From a virus, in IMG/VR virus record IMGVR_UViG_3300030419_003252, positions 20,544 to 84,543 of that record: 64,000 bases of DNA; one strand, written 5' to 3'. Both the position numbers and the translations under genes were made by a program. The notes under the pieces are model-generated. The model was not told where the DNA came from. It saw only the letters and a program-made list of their open reading frames with translations, and searched no databases. Positions 46,052 through 55,198 of this stretch are shown piece by piece (position 1 is the stretch's first letter; each line of letters opens with the position of its first letter).

Positions 46052-46083
46052 CTGGGCTTACAACTGCTTACGCAGAACGCCAG
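46052..46083 (-). promoter_or_regulatory. GTAAGTCC-family leader hairpin 6
   Basis: CTGG/CCAG outer stem with a CTGC/GCAG inner hairpin, then TTGTAAGCCCAG on the minus strand. It lies at the probable 5' end of the long minus-strand transcript that starts near 46090. Confidence 0.55.
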
Positions 46084-46093
46084 AGTTATTACA

Positions 46094-46117
46094 GTTCTAT
46101 ATAACGTTTGTCAGGCG
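46094..46117 (-). promoter_or_regulatory. Minus-strand promoter candidate
   Basis: The minus strand reads CTGACA, then AACGTTATATAGAACTGTAA. TATATA or TGTAAT could be the -10 with a short spacer. A promoter is expected here because the minus block starts downstream. The motif ACGTTnTATA also occurs in the intergenic region at 41270-41318. Confidence 0.35.
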
Positions 46118-46146
46118 ACGATTCTCTCCCCAATTTCGGGCGCAAC

Positions 46147-46188
46147 TGTGGAAAAACTCAGGGATTTTGTGGAAAAACCTGTGGAATT
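46147..46188 (-). promoter_or_regulatory. DnaA-box-like cluster
   Basis: Two copies of TTTTCCACA on the minus strand, 21 bases apart start to start, plus AATTCCACA. They are in one orientation and on one face of the helix. Confidence 0.6.
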
Positions 46189-46284
46189 CAGAGGAGAATG
46201 TCTGTGAAACGGAACATTCGACTCGGCGCGTTCTCTTCGCCGAAATCGGCGGCGTTCACCACGTCTCGTCGGTGAGAATGTATA

Positions 46285-46315
46285 AGTAGGGGGCTTCGCC
46301 CTTTCTTTTTTTCTA
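46285..46315 (+). terminator. Terminator-like hairpin, plus strand
   Basis: GGGGGC, loop TTC, GCCCTT, then TCTTTTTTTC. Four G-C pairs plus G-U pairs with a T-run form a plausible intrinsic terminator. No plus-strand gene precedes it, so it might stop leftover transcription across the origin or end a short origin transcript. Confidence 0.45.
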
Positions 46316-46505
46316 TGCGGGTTTATATTCAGGAGGCTGTTGGGAGACTACTCAGATAATTTTTCACCCTATTTGAGGTATACACGGCCCAATTTTTTGA
46401 ACAAAAAGTCTAATTTTGTAGCGAAATTCCCCAATTAGCCCAAGAATGGGGCCAAAAAGTGCGGATGCTAAATATTACTTAACCTAAATATTACTAATCG
46501 TTGAC

Positions 46506-46715
46506 TTATACAAGTACGTTCTTATATTTACCTGCAGCTTTTACAGCTTTACGGAAAGCTTCTTCATCTGGAACTTCAAATGCGAGTTCTCTTTTAGCAG
46601 AATTGATAAAATCTTTAACGGTAAGGTCATCTTCACCACCAACGGACATTTCCAAAGCCTTATCCTTTATGGCTTCCATCGCCTCCACTCTCTTCATTCG
46701 TGTATTAGCGTCCAT
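46506..46715 (-). CDS. Small helical protein, unknown
   Basis: A 69-residue protein (MDANTRMKRVEAMEAIKDKA). It is helical, with acidic and basic residues mixed, and ends KAVKAAGKYKNVLV. It is the last minus gene, divergent from the plus-strand virion block. Function unknown. Confidence 0.6.
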   Translation of the reverse strand: MDANTRMKRVEAMEAIKDKALEMSVGGEDDLTVKDFINSAKRELAFEVPDEEAFRKAVKAAGKYKNVLV

Positions 46716-46816
46716 AAATCTATTGATTTGTCTTATCTACTAATAATAATCGCACTATTTTTTAGATTTGTGAAGAATAGAATGATTACAAGGAAAATAT
46801 TGGATAAGAAGCTGAT

Positions 46817-49528
46817 ATGGCTGTCTCACCTGCAGATTTTTACGCATATAGCCAAGCGACGGGTACACCAGTGCCTCAAGATAAGAGATCTCAAGCATTA
46901 TTAGCACCAGCAGTCTTTCAATGGCGTAAATCACAACTTCAACGTGCAGAAAATGAAGGAAATGTTGTAGATACCGTAGGAAAAGTAGCATTAGGAGCAG
47001 GAGCCTTGGCAGGAGGTGGATTTGGTGCTCGTCGTTTAGTTCGAGCATTACGATCTTCACCTCAAACTGCTCAAAAAGTTGCGGATACAGTTACAGATGA
47101 AGCTGCAGTTAGAAATGCTGCAGCAGGAGTGATAGATACTAGAAATCGTTCTGGAACAGTTGATTTAAGTCAGAAGAAACAAAGCTTAGATAATTTAGTA
47201 GCAGAGCAAGCCTTGGATGCAGGTCAATCTTCATCCGACCAGTTAGATCAAATAGCTGAAAGTGCATTACAAAGAGATACTGATTCTATTAAATATGGCA
47301 AGGCACAAGTTTTACAAGAAGAAATAAGAGATGCTCAGATCCGTGAAACAAAACCTGGCTTTACTCCAGACTATACAAAGAAAGGACTTACTCAAGCAGA
47401 TCTTGATGTACTTAATCAAACACAAGTAGGAAAAGTTTTACAGTCAGAAAGATATGGAGGAGAACTATCACCTCAAGGTGATATTGAAATACGTACACGT
47501 TCAGGTAGTGAAGGTTTAAGTGCAGCTAGTACTTCTGCTGTATATACAACTGATTCCTTAAAAGCAAGACCTGGTATTACAGGACAAGAAATTAGAGATC
47601 GTACTCTTGCAGCAGCTAAGTTTGATCGTGGTAGTACAGAACAAAATTTGTTATTAAATCCAAATGTAGCAACAGAAGACGTTAGAGATTTATTAACAAC
47701 AACTTATGTTGAAACTCCAAGAGGTGGTTACATTAATCCTACGGATGAAGTTATAGGTGGTGCAAGAGCATCTATGACAGAGGTAGATAATTTAGTTGAT
47801 GATGCTCTTATAGGATCTTCTACACCTGAAAATTTAGAAGCACAAATGAGTTCTGCAGGGTTCTTAGATGAGTTTATAGATAAAGATATGGATGGAAGTC
47901 GAGGAGTTGTAGGTACAGGCGGTCCTTTACGTGAAACTAAATCTTATGTTGAAAGAATACGAGGTAAAGGAACAACAAATGTACCTGGACAAGTTGAATT
48001 AGTTGATTCTCCAGGAACTATTGGTTCTACAAGACAAGAACGTCAATTAGATGAAGTTATATCAACTCGCTCTGATGCAGGAGAAGTAGGTACAGGTGTT
48101 TTATTTAAAGATGATCCAGAAATATCTGTTTTAGATACAATTACTGATAAGCCTAGAACAACAAAACAGACTGATGTACTTGATAGACAATTAACTTTAG
48201 AAGGTAGTGCAAAGAGAGATTTATCTGCTTGGGCAAATGATCCACGCTATTTAAATGAATATGGAGAAGTTGATCCTAAGAAGATTCCTCTTCGTGAAAG
48301 ATTACAAGCTCCATTAATTTCAAATGATGTAAATATTGAAGGTAGTAAGAAAGTAGGAAATATTGAGTCGGTAGCTCCTGAACAAGCTTTCACATTAGGT
48401 CAGCAAGCTGATGGATCAAATATTAGTATTATTCAAGGTACACAAAAAGATCCTAATAGATTAATTGTTGTTAGAAATCAAAGAGGTCAAGGTGGAAAAC
48501 CTATTACCCAACAAATATGGGATATGCCAGAGGCAGATAATCTTTTAACTTTCAATCAAACTATAGAGTCAGGTTCTGATGTTCTTAATACACAACCATA
48601 TATGTTTGGGGTGGTTGAAAGAGATCCTAGAACAGGGCAAGAATATCTTGGTACAAGAGCGAAAAGAGGTCCTTTATTACAACGTGTGACTAATACTAGA
48701 GGTCAAACTGAATTAAGACCTACGCAAGTTAGTCGTAGTGACTTAAAGAATATAGCTGATCAAGCCTCAACTAGATGGGAAGCACCTGGAGTTAAACAAG
48801 CATGGATGGAAGCGAATGCTCCTGAAGCAGTTGATCCAAGAACAAAAGCTTTTGTCGAAAAGCCTTATCATAAGAATACATTTATTGCTCAACAACTTAA
48901 GCAACAATTAGCACAAGGCAAAGTTGTTAAAAAAGCAGATATTCCTATTGTTAAGACAAAACCTATGCTTACTGGAGATGGGCGTGTTCTTCCTGGACAA
49001 AATATTGCAATAGGTCCTGCAGGTCCAGAGAAGACGACAAGAGTTGGACAAATTGATTTACCAGTATTAGACGATACTAGAAGTGGAGCTGCTGATCGTT
49101 TTGTTCAAGATTTAATGCGAACAAGTGGTGATTCAGAATTTAGAGGTAGACCACTTCCAGAAGGTCCAAACTTAAGAGCACGAAAAAAATTAGTTGATTG
49201 GGAAGCAGATAAAGTTGTTGTTCCTGGTGTTACTAGAGAGACAAAAGGATTAGGAGGTATTGATCCTATGCAATTAGAAGATGCAGCTTCTTCTGAGAAT
49301 GTTGCATACTTTACTCCTCGATTAGAAAGTAAACCTCCACAACAGAAACCTGATACTTTACCTTCACAACGTAAGGAGTTATGGGATGTAGGTAATCCTG
49401 CACCTCCTAGAGTTGCTTCACAAGATAGTATTGATGATTTAAATTTAAAGGTAGATAATTTAGCTAACTCGTTATTAAATCAAAGTGCTAAATCTGCACG
49501 TAGAGCTGGCAAAAGGAGGGGACGCTAA
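46817..49528 (+). CDS. Very large virion-block protein, unknown
   Basis: A 903-residue protein that opens the plus-strand virion block. The N-terminus (MAVSPADFYAYSQATGTPVP) is followed by a hydrophobic Gly-rich segment at about 55-75 (VALGAGALAGGGFGARRLVR). The rest is long, hydrophilic and repeat-poor with many Arg/Thr/Asp residues and a helical C-terminus (IDDLNLKVDNLANSLLNQSA). The layout suggests an internal virion or ejection protein. There is no recognisable enzyme motif. Leader AAGAAG precedes the ATG. Confidence 0.6.
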   Translation: MAVSPADFYAYSQATGTPVPQDKRSQALLAPAVFQWRKSQLQRAENEGNVVDTVGKVALGAGALAGGGFGARRLVRALRSSPQTAQKVADTVTDEAAVRNAAAGVIDTRNRSGTVDLSQKKQSLDNLVAEQALDAGQSSSDQLDQIAESALQRDTDSIKYGKAQVLQEEIRDAQIRETKPGFTPDYTKKGLTQADLDVLNQTQVGKVLQSERYGGELSPQGDIEIRTRSGSEGLSAASTSAVYTTDSLKARPGITGQEIRDRTLAAAKFDRGSTEQNLLLNPNVATEDVRDLLTTTYVETPRGGYINPTDEVIGGARASMTEVDNLVDDALIGSSTPENLEAQMSSAGFLDEFIDKDMDGSRGVVGTGGPLRETKSYVERIRGKGTTNVPGQVELVDSPGTIGSTRQERQLDEVISTRSDAGEVGTGVLFKDDPEISVLDTITDKPRTTKQTDVLDRQLTLEGSAKRDLSAWANDPRYLNEYGEVDPKKIPLRERLQAPLISNDVNIEGSKKVGNIESVAPEQAFTLGQQADGSNISIIQGTQKDPNRLIVVRNQRGQGGKPITQQIWDMPEADNLLTFNQTIESGSDVLNTQPYMFGVVERDPRTGQEYLGTRAKRGPLLQRVTNTRGQTELRPTQVSRSDLKNIADQASTRWEAPGVKQAWMEANAPEAVDPRTKAFVEKPYHKNTFIAQQLKQQLAQGKVVKKADIPIVKTKPMLTGDGRVLPGQNIAIGPAGPEKTTRVGQIDLPVLDDTRSGAADRFVQDLMRTSGDSEFRGRPLPEGPNLRARKKLVDWEADKVVVPGVTRETKGLGGIDPMQLEDAASSENVAYFTPRLESKPPQQKPDTLPSQRKELWDVGNPAPPRVASQDSIDDLNLKVDNLANSLLNQSAKSARRAGKRRGR

Positions 49529-49749
49529 TGGCTGAAAAAAAGAAAAGTAAAAAGAAGTGGATAGGAGATGCCATTAGTCGCCCTGGTGCTTTTACAGCGA
49601 AAGCGAAAAAGAAGGGTATTACTTCTGCACAGCTTCAAGAAAACGTTTTAGCCAACCCAGATGACTATGACGAAAAAACGGTGAAGCAAGCCAACTTACG
49701 TAAAACCCTAGTAAGTTTAAATAAGAATAAAAAGTCTAAAAAAGAATGA
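49528..49749 (+). CDS. Small basic phage protein, WIxxAIxxPGA type
   Basis: A 73-residue basic protein (MAEKKKSKKKWIGDAISRPG). KWIGDAISRPGAFTAKAKKK is a motif seen in small basic proteins of many large DNA phages (W-I-x-x-A-I-x-x-x-G-A-L-x-x-x-A-K), usually ending QARLxxTL; here KQANLRKTL. It overlaps the preceding stop in TAATG. The role may be nucleic-acid binding or capsid-associated, not known. Confidence 0.65.
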   Translation: MAEKKKSKKKWIGDAISRPGAFTAKAKKKGITSAQLQENVLANPDDYDEKTVKQANLRKTLVSLNKNKKSKKE

Positions 49750-50393
49750 AAGATTCCAGACTTGATTTAGGACGCTATATCAGTAATCCCTTTAATAGAA
49801 GGGGACAGATGCCTAAGCGTTTAGATTTTGATGATCTGTTTTCTTCAAAAGCTAGAGAAGGAGAATATCCTTGGAACCCTTCAAGATTTGGAACCAAAGA
49901 TTTATTAAAGCGATCACAAACTCGCAAAATGAATTTAAACCCTGATTTGAATTTTGTTGGGAACTCACCATTCTTTGATGAAAATCCTGAAAAAATAAAT
50001 TCTGATTATGAATTATTTGAAGGTCTTGGCAGATTTAATCGACCATTTGATTATGACTTTGATGAAGGTAGACCATTAACAAAACAACGTCCACAACAAC
50101 AACCAGACTTTAATCCTATGTGGAAAGAGGCTTATGATTTTAGTCCAACTTTAAGTCCTGAAAAATCTTCTAAGAACCCAATGCCTCGCATGCGCAACCC
50201 TGATCCAAATGGATACCTCATGCGTGTAGCTGAAGCAGATGTTGAAAATGAATTTGAAGGTAATAAATCTGTTGCTCAATTACTTAGCAAAGCAGGTGGA
50301 AGAGTTAATCAAGTTGCTAAAGAACAAGAAGAAGCACAAGGTAAAAAATCAATTGATGAAGCAAAGGATAGTCCAGATAAAATAGATAAATAA
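49746..50393 (+). CDS. Virion-block protein, unknown
   Basis: A 215-residue hydrophilic protein (MKDSRLDLGRYISNPFNRRG) rich in Pro, Asn and Phe, with no membrane segment and a helical Lys/Glu-rich end. The start overlaps the preceding stop in ATGA. It may be disordered and internal to the particle. No family is recognised. Confidence 0.55.
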   Translation: MKDSRLDLGRYISNPFNRRGQMPKRLDFDDLFSSKAREGEYPWNPSRFGTKDLLKRSQTRKMNLNPDLNFVGNSPFFDENPEKINSDYELFEGLGRFNRPFDYDFDEGRPLTKQRPQQQPDFNPMWKEAYDFSPTLSPEKSSKNPMPRMRNPDPNGYLMRVAEADVENEFEGNKSVAQLLSKAGGRVNQVAKEQEEAQGKKSIDEAKDSPDKIDK

Positions 50394-50408
50394 TCGGAGA
50401 GAATACTT

Positions 50409-50975
50409 GTGGCGTGGGGACAAGCATTAAAATTAGCTGGTAGAGGTGCTCTCAGATCTATGAGAGATCCAATTGGTAGAGAGTTAGTAAGACAATCAAT
50501 TCCTGGCGCAGTTTTAAATGCAGGAGCTACAACATTATTTACAGGTAATCCATTACTAGGACTAGCTTCTGGAGGATTAGATTTTGCAGGAAGTGCAGGA
50601 ATGTCAAGAGGAATGCATCACTTAGGCGTAAAACATAAGTTACCTTGGTTAGTAGGAAGCACAGATAAAGTCACAAATCAAGTTACAGGAAAAGTTAGAG
50701 ACATGTATACTCCAAGCGTTGTTCAAAATATTGGAATATATGGAACAAGTTTCGGAGCACCAATGGCTGTAGAAGGTATGTTTATGAATCGTCAACCTGG
50801 TGCTATGCAACTAGCAGGACAAGGAGGATCTATTAATCAACAAGTTGGACAAAGACAAGCAATTAATAATTTACGTAGCGAACAGTTAGCAAGAAATACA
50901 ATGTATCAAACTGGTGGTTTACCTTATCGAGTTACTCATCAGTATGCCGATGACATCGTGAGAGGGATTACTTAA
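50409..50975 (+). CDS. Hydrophobic virion-block protein
   Basis: A 188-residue protein starting at GTG (MAWGQALKLAGRGALRSMRD) with GGAG 9 bases upstream. Residues 30-60 form a Gly/Ala-rich hydrophobic hairpin (PGAVLNAGATTLFTGNPLLG), suggesting membrane penetration or ejection. It ends ADDIVRGIT and overlaps the next start in TAATG. Function unknown. Confidence 0.55.
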   Translation: MAWGQALKLAGRGALRSMRDPIGRELVRQSIPGAVLNAGATTLFTGNPLLGLASGGLDFAGSAGMSRGMHHLGVKHKLPWLVGSTDKVTNQVTGKVRDMYTPSVVQNIGIYGTSFGAPMAVEGMFMNRQPGAMQLAGQGGSINQQVGQRQAINNLRSEQLARNTMYQTGGLPYRVTHQYADDIVRGIT

Positions 50976-51958
50976 TGAACCCTATTAAGTATTTACAATC
51001 TTTAGGTGATTCTTATAAGCAAGGATTTCAAGCAGCCAATATTCGGATGCTTAAAAAGGGTGATAGGACTCATGGAATATTACCTGTTCAAAAAAGAACT
51101 AGAGAATTTTATAGATACTTAGGAGAAGATGTACCTGCATTTGAACATCCAATGCCAGGTGGTCAACCAGCTAAAAAATATGAAGCTTCTAAAGGAATAA
51201 AAGTAACAGAACCAGTTAAATATGCAGGTGCTTTAGGAGCACGTTTATTAACTGATCTTTCAGAAGATGCCACTCGTCATTTGTATTGGAGGCATAACCA
51301 TCCAATGGCAATTGCTGATCGTATTTCAGATGCAGTTGTTGGAGATCGTTTATATAAGGCTGGTTATACTCCTACCCAAAGAGCAGCGATTACCTTGGCT
51401 GGTATTGGAGCACCTACCGCTGCTTCTCTTGGAGTATGGGATATTACAAATCCAGGAGAACAATTTAGACCAAAAGGTTATGCACAAAGCTATGCAGATG
51501 TAGGTTCAGAAGATCGTAGAAAAACTGGACAACCTGGATTAGAAACTGTAGAACGTATGGTCTTAGGTAGACGTGGTAGACCATTAAAATATGAAACAGC
51601 TAAAGCAGAAATTCCTAATTTAACTCCACAAAAATATAGTCAATTTATGCGTGACTATTACCAAAATAAAGGACTAACTGGTTTAGGTTTAGTGAAAGGA
51701 ACAATGGAAAATATTGAAGGTCATCCTGAATTAAGGATCATAGGATTCCCTGTTGGCCTACAAGCCGCTGGAGCATTAGCTGGAGGCACAACTGCTATTC
51801 GTGCTGCTTTACCTAAAGGAGGAAGTCCTAGAGCACGTATGGTTATGGCTGCTGGTGCTTTAGGTGCAGGTGGTGGTATGGCTGCAGGTAAGTTAACTAA
51901 CATGGCGATTGCAGCTGCTAACAGACCTACCTATCCTTCAACATACAATTATCAATAG
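50975..51958 (+). CDS. Virion-block protein with Gly/Ala-rich hydrophobic segments
   Basis: A 327-residue protein (MNPIKYLQSLGDSYKQGFQA). Two or three hydrophobic stretches near residues 128-150 and 255-310 (AAGALAGGTTAIRAALPKGG, AGALGAGGGMAAGKLTN) could insert in membranes. Between them lies a basic region. Composition matches the previous protein, so these may be partners of an internal core or ejection complex. No family is recognised. Confidence 0.55.
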   Translation: MNPIKYLQSLGDSYKQGFQAANIRMLKKGDRTHGILPVQKRTREFYRYLGEDVPAFEHPMPGGQPAKKYEASKGIKVTEPVKYAGALGARLLTDLSEDATRHLYWRHNHPMAIADRISDAVVGDRLYKAGYTPTQRAAITLAGIGAPTAASLGVWDITNPGEQFRPKGYAQSYADVGSEDRRKTGQPGLETVERMVLGRRGRPLKYETAKAEIPNLTPQKYSQFMRDYYQNKGLTGLGLVKGTMENIEGHPELRIIGFPVGLQAAGALAGGTTAIRAALPKGGSPRARMVMAAGALGAGGGMAAGKLTNMAIAAANRPTYPSTYNYQ

Positions 51959-52007
51959 ATATGTACACTGATAAAATAAATATATTAGATCAGAAATGAA
52001 AAATTAA

Positions 52008-52715
52008 ATGGGCATATATTCTGACTATTGGAGTGGAGCATCTTTAAGGCAGCCTACAGTTGTGCAAAACACTGGAGGGACACCAGATCCATTTACATAT
52101 CAGATGTTAATGGGTGGAGTAAATAAACCAAATCAATGGATTAATCAAGGACTTGCAGGATTTTTTCCAAAGACAGCAAATGTAAGAGGATTATCTGGAT
52201 TAGCTCCAGGTATGCAAGGACCTGTTACTAAAGCTGCCTTAATGAAAGGTGGTATGAATGTTGCTCGATTAGGTGGTAGAAGAATTCCAATTCTTGCAGG
52301 TGGTATTCAAGCTTTGAGTGGTGATCCTATTGGAGGAATTGGTACTGCAGGTGGTGGAATAATAGGAGGAATGTTAGGAGCACCTCTAGGACCTGTTGGT
52401 GTTGCGGCAGGTTCAATTATTGGTTCATCTATTGGTTCTGGTCTTGCTAAAGGTACAGCTAATACTGTAGGCGGTATTGTAGGCATTAATCCTAATGATC
52501 CTTTAAGTGGTCCTGATTGGAATATTGGTCCATTTGCTGTAACACCTTATGCAAAAACTAAGAAGAGAACTAGAAGAGGAATTGAATTAGCTAGAATGCA
52601 AATGCCTTTATACGATGAAATTGAAGATAAAAGAAATGAACGTCTAATGCAAAGAGATATGCTCCAACAACGTGCTCAGTTGGTCAGCAATATTCTTACT
52701 TCATCACCATATTGA
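52008..52715 (+). CDS. Gly-rich hydrophobic virion-block protein
   Basis: A 235-residue protein (MGIYSDYWSGASLRQPTVVQ). Residues 85-165 are a long Gly-rich hydrophobic region (GGIIGGMLGAPLGPVGVAAG and SIIGSSIGSGLAKG), typical of membrane-interacting phage ejection proteins or holin-like Gly-zipper domains. The C-terminus is charged and helical. A TAAAATA motif upstream may be a late promoter. Function inferred only. Confidence 0.55.
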   Translation: MGIYSDYWSGASLRQPTVVQNTGGTPDPFTYQMLMGGVNKPNQWINQGLAGFFPKTANVRGLSGLAPGMQGPVTKAALMKGGMNVARLGGRRIPILAGGIQALSGDPIGGIGTAGGGIIGGMLGAPLGPVGVAAGSIIGSSIGSGLAKGTANTVGGIVGINPNDPLSGPDWNIGPFAVTPYAKTKKRTRRGIELARMQMPLYDEIEDKRNERLMQRDMLQQRAQLVSNILTSSPY

Positions 52716-52725
52716 GGACATAATA

Positions 52726-53490
52726 ATGAGCGAACAAAAGTTAGTTAATCCTAAAGGCAATTGGTTCCAAAGATTTGCAAAAGAATGGGGTAAAACTAAT
52801 ATGCTTCAAAAGATGGGTCTACAACATGATCCTAATCAAAAGCATTTTGGAATAAATCCTTTAATGGCGAATCCTATTACTGCAGGTATAGGAATAACTT
52901 CATGGGCTTTACAAAAAGCAAATAGAGATCATACAGGTACAGATACTGTAGTTGAAGATGGGATACTTAAAGCGAAAGATAGACCAGGTAATTTGATGAG
53001 AGGAATAACAGGAACAGCTGATTTTGTTGGAGATTTAACTGGACAATCATGGGATTTTGATAGACAAGGACAATGGTTTGGAAATCAAGGAAAAGCAGAA
53101 GAAGGAAAAATAGGAAGTCTTGCACCTAATTATGAAATAATTGGAGGTCAAGTTCAAGCTAAAAAAAATACACAATTAAAACCAGGAGAAAACGAAGGAG
53201 GTGAATTAATGTCGGAAAGTGATATAGAAGACGAGGAAAGAGAAGACTTTGATAAATGGCAGGAGAAATTAAAAGAAACAGAAGCGGCTGGTAATCGTTT
53301 AGCTGATAGAAACTTAATTAGGAAAAATATTGCAGCTCTTCCTGCATTAATGGCAGCTGGTAATTTAGGTGTTGCTGATGCTGCTAGACATCATTCAGAA
53401 CAGACTGTAAAGGCAATGGCTCATATCCCACAATTACAATTAGCTTCTATGTCTTATCAGCCAATGATCAATTATTCATTAGGTCGATAA
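52726..53490 (+). CDS. Virion-block protein, unknown
   Basis: A 254-residue protein from the ATG at 52726 (MSEQKLVNPKGNWFQRFAKE); upstream in-frame sequence overlaps the previous gene and is ignored. It has one modest hydrophobic patch (MANPITAGIGITSWALQ), a Gly/Asp middle with SLAPNYEIIGGQVQAKKN, a very acidic stretch (ESDIEDEEREDFDKWQEKLK) and a helical Ala-rich end. No family recognised. Confidence 0.55.
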   Translation: MSEQKLVNPKGNWFQRFAKEWGKTNMLQKMGLQHDPNQKHFGINPLMANPITAGIGITSWALQKANRDHTGTDTVVEDGILKAKDRPGNLMRGITGTADFVGDLTGQSWDFDRQGQWFGNQGKAEEGKIGSLAPNYEIIGGQVQAKKNTQLKPGENEGGELMSESDIEDEEREDFDKWQEKLKETEAAGNRLADRNLIRKNIAALPALMAAGNLGVADAARHHSEQTVKAMAHIPQLQLASMSYQPMINYSLGR

Positions 53491-53521
53491 CTTTAGGTTT
53501 AAAGGTACTAAACTAGATAGG

Positions 53522-53545
53522 AGTATTAGCTGACCCATTAATACT
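53522..53545 (+). other. Intercistronic hairpin AGTATTA/TAATACT
   Basis: A perfect 7-bp palindrome with a 10-base loop lies between two virion-block genes, 17 bases before the ATG at 53563. No T-run follows. It may be an mRNA processing or stability element. Confidence 0.45.
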
Positions 53546-53562
53546 TATGAAACAGGGTACAT

Positions 53563-54132
53563 ATGAGATTTCTAACCAATCTTTTTGGAGGACAGAATGA
53601 CAATAAAAAGTCTAAAAGTGACTCCTCTGGTAATGGAGGTGGGTTTGGTGGGTTATTGGGAGGCCAGGGAGGAGGGGATATGTGGGGTGCAATAGGTAGT
53701 TCTTTAATTAGCGGAATATTTGCTGGTCGAGCTGCTTCTCAGCAAGCAAATGCTCAGATGCGCATGACAGAAGCGCAAGATAGAAGATTTAATAATATGA
53801 TCCTCGAAAATCGAGGGATAGGTAAGTTAAAAATTGCGAATGCATTGTGGCAGGATTGGGCCAATGATCGCATGCAAAATAATAATTTAGAAAGACAAAA
53901 AGATGCTGCATTGTTTGAAGCTAAAACATTAGCTCCTTGGCAAAATGCTGCTGAAGTTGATCGAGCGGAACGACTGACAAACTTTGCTTTAAGTGAAGAT
54001 GCAACAGAACAAAGACGACGACAAAATGTTGCGCAGCTTGGTGCTAATCTATTAAATAAACGTGCAACTATGGCAGGATTATTTGGTGAAACTTATATGG
54101 ATCAAAGAGATTATCAAAGAGCGAGGACTTAA
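53563..54132 (+). CDS. Virion-block protein with helical core
   Basis: A 189-residue protein (MRFLTNLFGGQNDNKKSKSD). A Gly-rich N-terminus with GLLGGQGGGDMWGAIGSSLI leads into a hydrophobic segment, followed by long Gln/Arg/Ala-rich helices. This general pattern is seen in phage internal virion (ejection) proteins. Function inferred weakly. Confidence 0.55.
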   Translation: MRFLTNLFGGQNDNKKSKSDSSGNGGGFGGLLGGQGGGDMWGAIGSSLISGIFAGRAASQQANAQMRMTEAQDRRFNNMILENRGIGKLKIANALWQDWANDRMQNNNLERQKDAALFEAKTLAPWQNAAEVDRAERLTNFALSEDATEQRRRQNVAQLGANLLNKRATMAGLFGETYMDQRDYQRART

Positions 54133-54134
54133 TT

Positions 54135-55193
54135 ATGGGCGGTACTAGAGTAACTTACAATCCACCACCACCACCTCCAAAGGATGATTTTCCTGAAAAA
54201 TATTTAGCGTATCAACAAAAGAAAGATGAAGATCGTGATTATGTAGATTGGACTAAACAATTACAAAAGTATCAAACTCAGAAGAGTCAACAAGCAAGTG
54301 GTAGAGCAGGTTGGCAAGATTTTAAAACAGGAATTCAGAATCAACTTGGTCAAAATTTATTAACTTATGAAGGAGCTAGAAAAGCATTAACAGATTATGC
54401 AAGTAAATATAATTTAGCTGGGGGCTTACAGGGACCTGGTGCTGACCCTCGTAAGAATTGGGAACGTTATCAAACTGATGGTCCTGAAGGTGGATTTACG
54501 GAATTACCTGATTATCAAACACCTGATAGTTGGAAAGATTGGAGTGTTCAAGGTGCATTAACGGAGTTACACAACAAGTATGCTGGTGCATCTGTTGATG
54601 ATCCGTCAACACCTGATATTGATGAAAGTTTAGGTATTAGAGGTACACGATTTAAAGCAGGTGTGAATCAGCTTTATAAAGAACTTTTAGGTCAAGATGC
54701 GACTGCAGATCAATTAAGCACTGCAATGTCGAATTATAAACTAGGAGTTAATGCTGATATTGATTCACTTAGAACATCAATAATATCAAGTAAAGATTAT
54801 AAAGATAAATTCCAGAAGAGTTATTTAGAAAATTATTATGATAGTGAATTTGGTGAAGCATTAAAAGATGCTGAAGGTAAATCTACTAAACAACGTACTT
54901 GGAAATTTAATAAGAATTTATTACCTAAATATGCTGAAGGTTTAGGAGGTAAAACAGGTATAACAACTCCTGAATTTACAGATACGTTTACAGGAACTCC
55001 AAGTGAAATTAAGGAACAAATTCAAAATGTCAGAGATACTCGTAAATTCTTATATAGTGCTGGGCTAACAAATCTTCAAGGAGATATTGATAAAGAAACT
55101 CAGAAACTTAAGAACGAAGGTGGTAGAGAAATTGCAAGAATTGGTAAAGAAGGAGATATTTATCAAAGTGTAGTAGGTGCTTTTAATTTCTAA
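54135..55193 (+). CDS. Virion-block protein, unknown
   Basis: A 352-residue hydrophilic protein (MGGTRVTYNPPPPPPKDDFP). A Pro-rich N-terminus is followed by many Tyr/Lys/Gln-rich helices with KAGVNQLYKELLGQDATADQ, which recalls EF-hand-like or DUF4214-type repeats (a guess). It starts 2 bases after the previous stop. Function unknown. Confidence 0.55.
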   Translation: MGGTRVTYNPPPPPPKDDFPEKYLAYQQKKDEDRDYVDWTKQLQKYQTQKSQQASGRAGWQDFKTGIQNQLGQNLLTYEGARKALTDYASKYNLAGGLQGPGADPRKNWERYQTDGPEGGFTELPDYQTPDSWKDWSVQGALTELHNKYAGASVDDPSTPDIDESLGIRGTRFKAGVNQLYKELLGQDATADQLSTAMSNYKLGVNADIDSLRTSIISSKDYKDKFQKSYLENYYDSEFGEALKDAEGKSTKQRTWKFNKNLLPKYAEGLGGKTGITTPEFTDTFTGTPSEIKEQIQNVRDTRKFLYSAGLTNLQGDIDKETQKLKNEGGREIARIGKEGDIYQSVVGAFNF

Positions 55194-55198
55194 AAGTA

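Larger units (their letters stand above)
46018..46505. other. Putative replication origin, non-coding
   Basis: 488 bases without a gene lie at the change of gene orientation. They contain two exact TGTGGAAAA sites (46147-46155, 46168-46176), the complement of the cyanobacterial DnaA box TTTTCCACA, and a near copy at 46180-46188. A locally GC-rich part has hairpins (CGCCGA/TCGGCG near 46235), and an AT-rich right part has a 12-base direct repeat CTAAATATTACT (46468-46479 and 46484-46495). Such an arrangement is typical of origins. DnaA use by this phage is inferred only. Confidence 0.55.

Noticed and set aside
30351-46083. Glutamine riboswitch or downstream-peptide RNA, both known from marine cyanobacteria and cyanophages
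   Set aside because: The conserved core sequences of those classes as I remember them are not present; the elements here have a different core (GTAAGTCC) and layout.
52672-52725. Extended N-terminus for the protein at 52726
   Set aside because: The added residues are read in the shadow of the preceding gene, and the ATG at 52726 gives a natural start after its stop.
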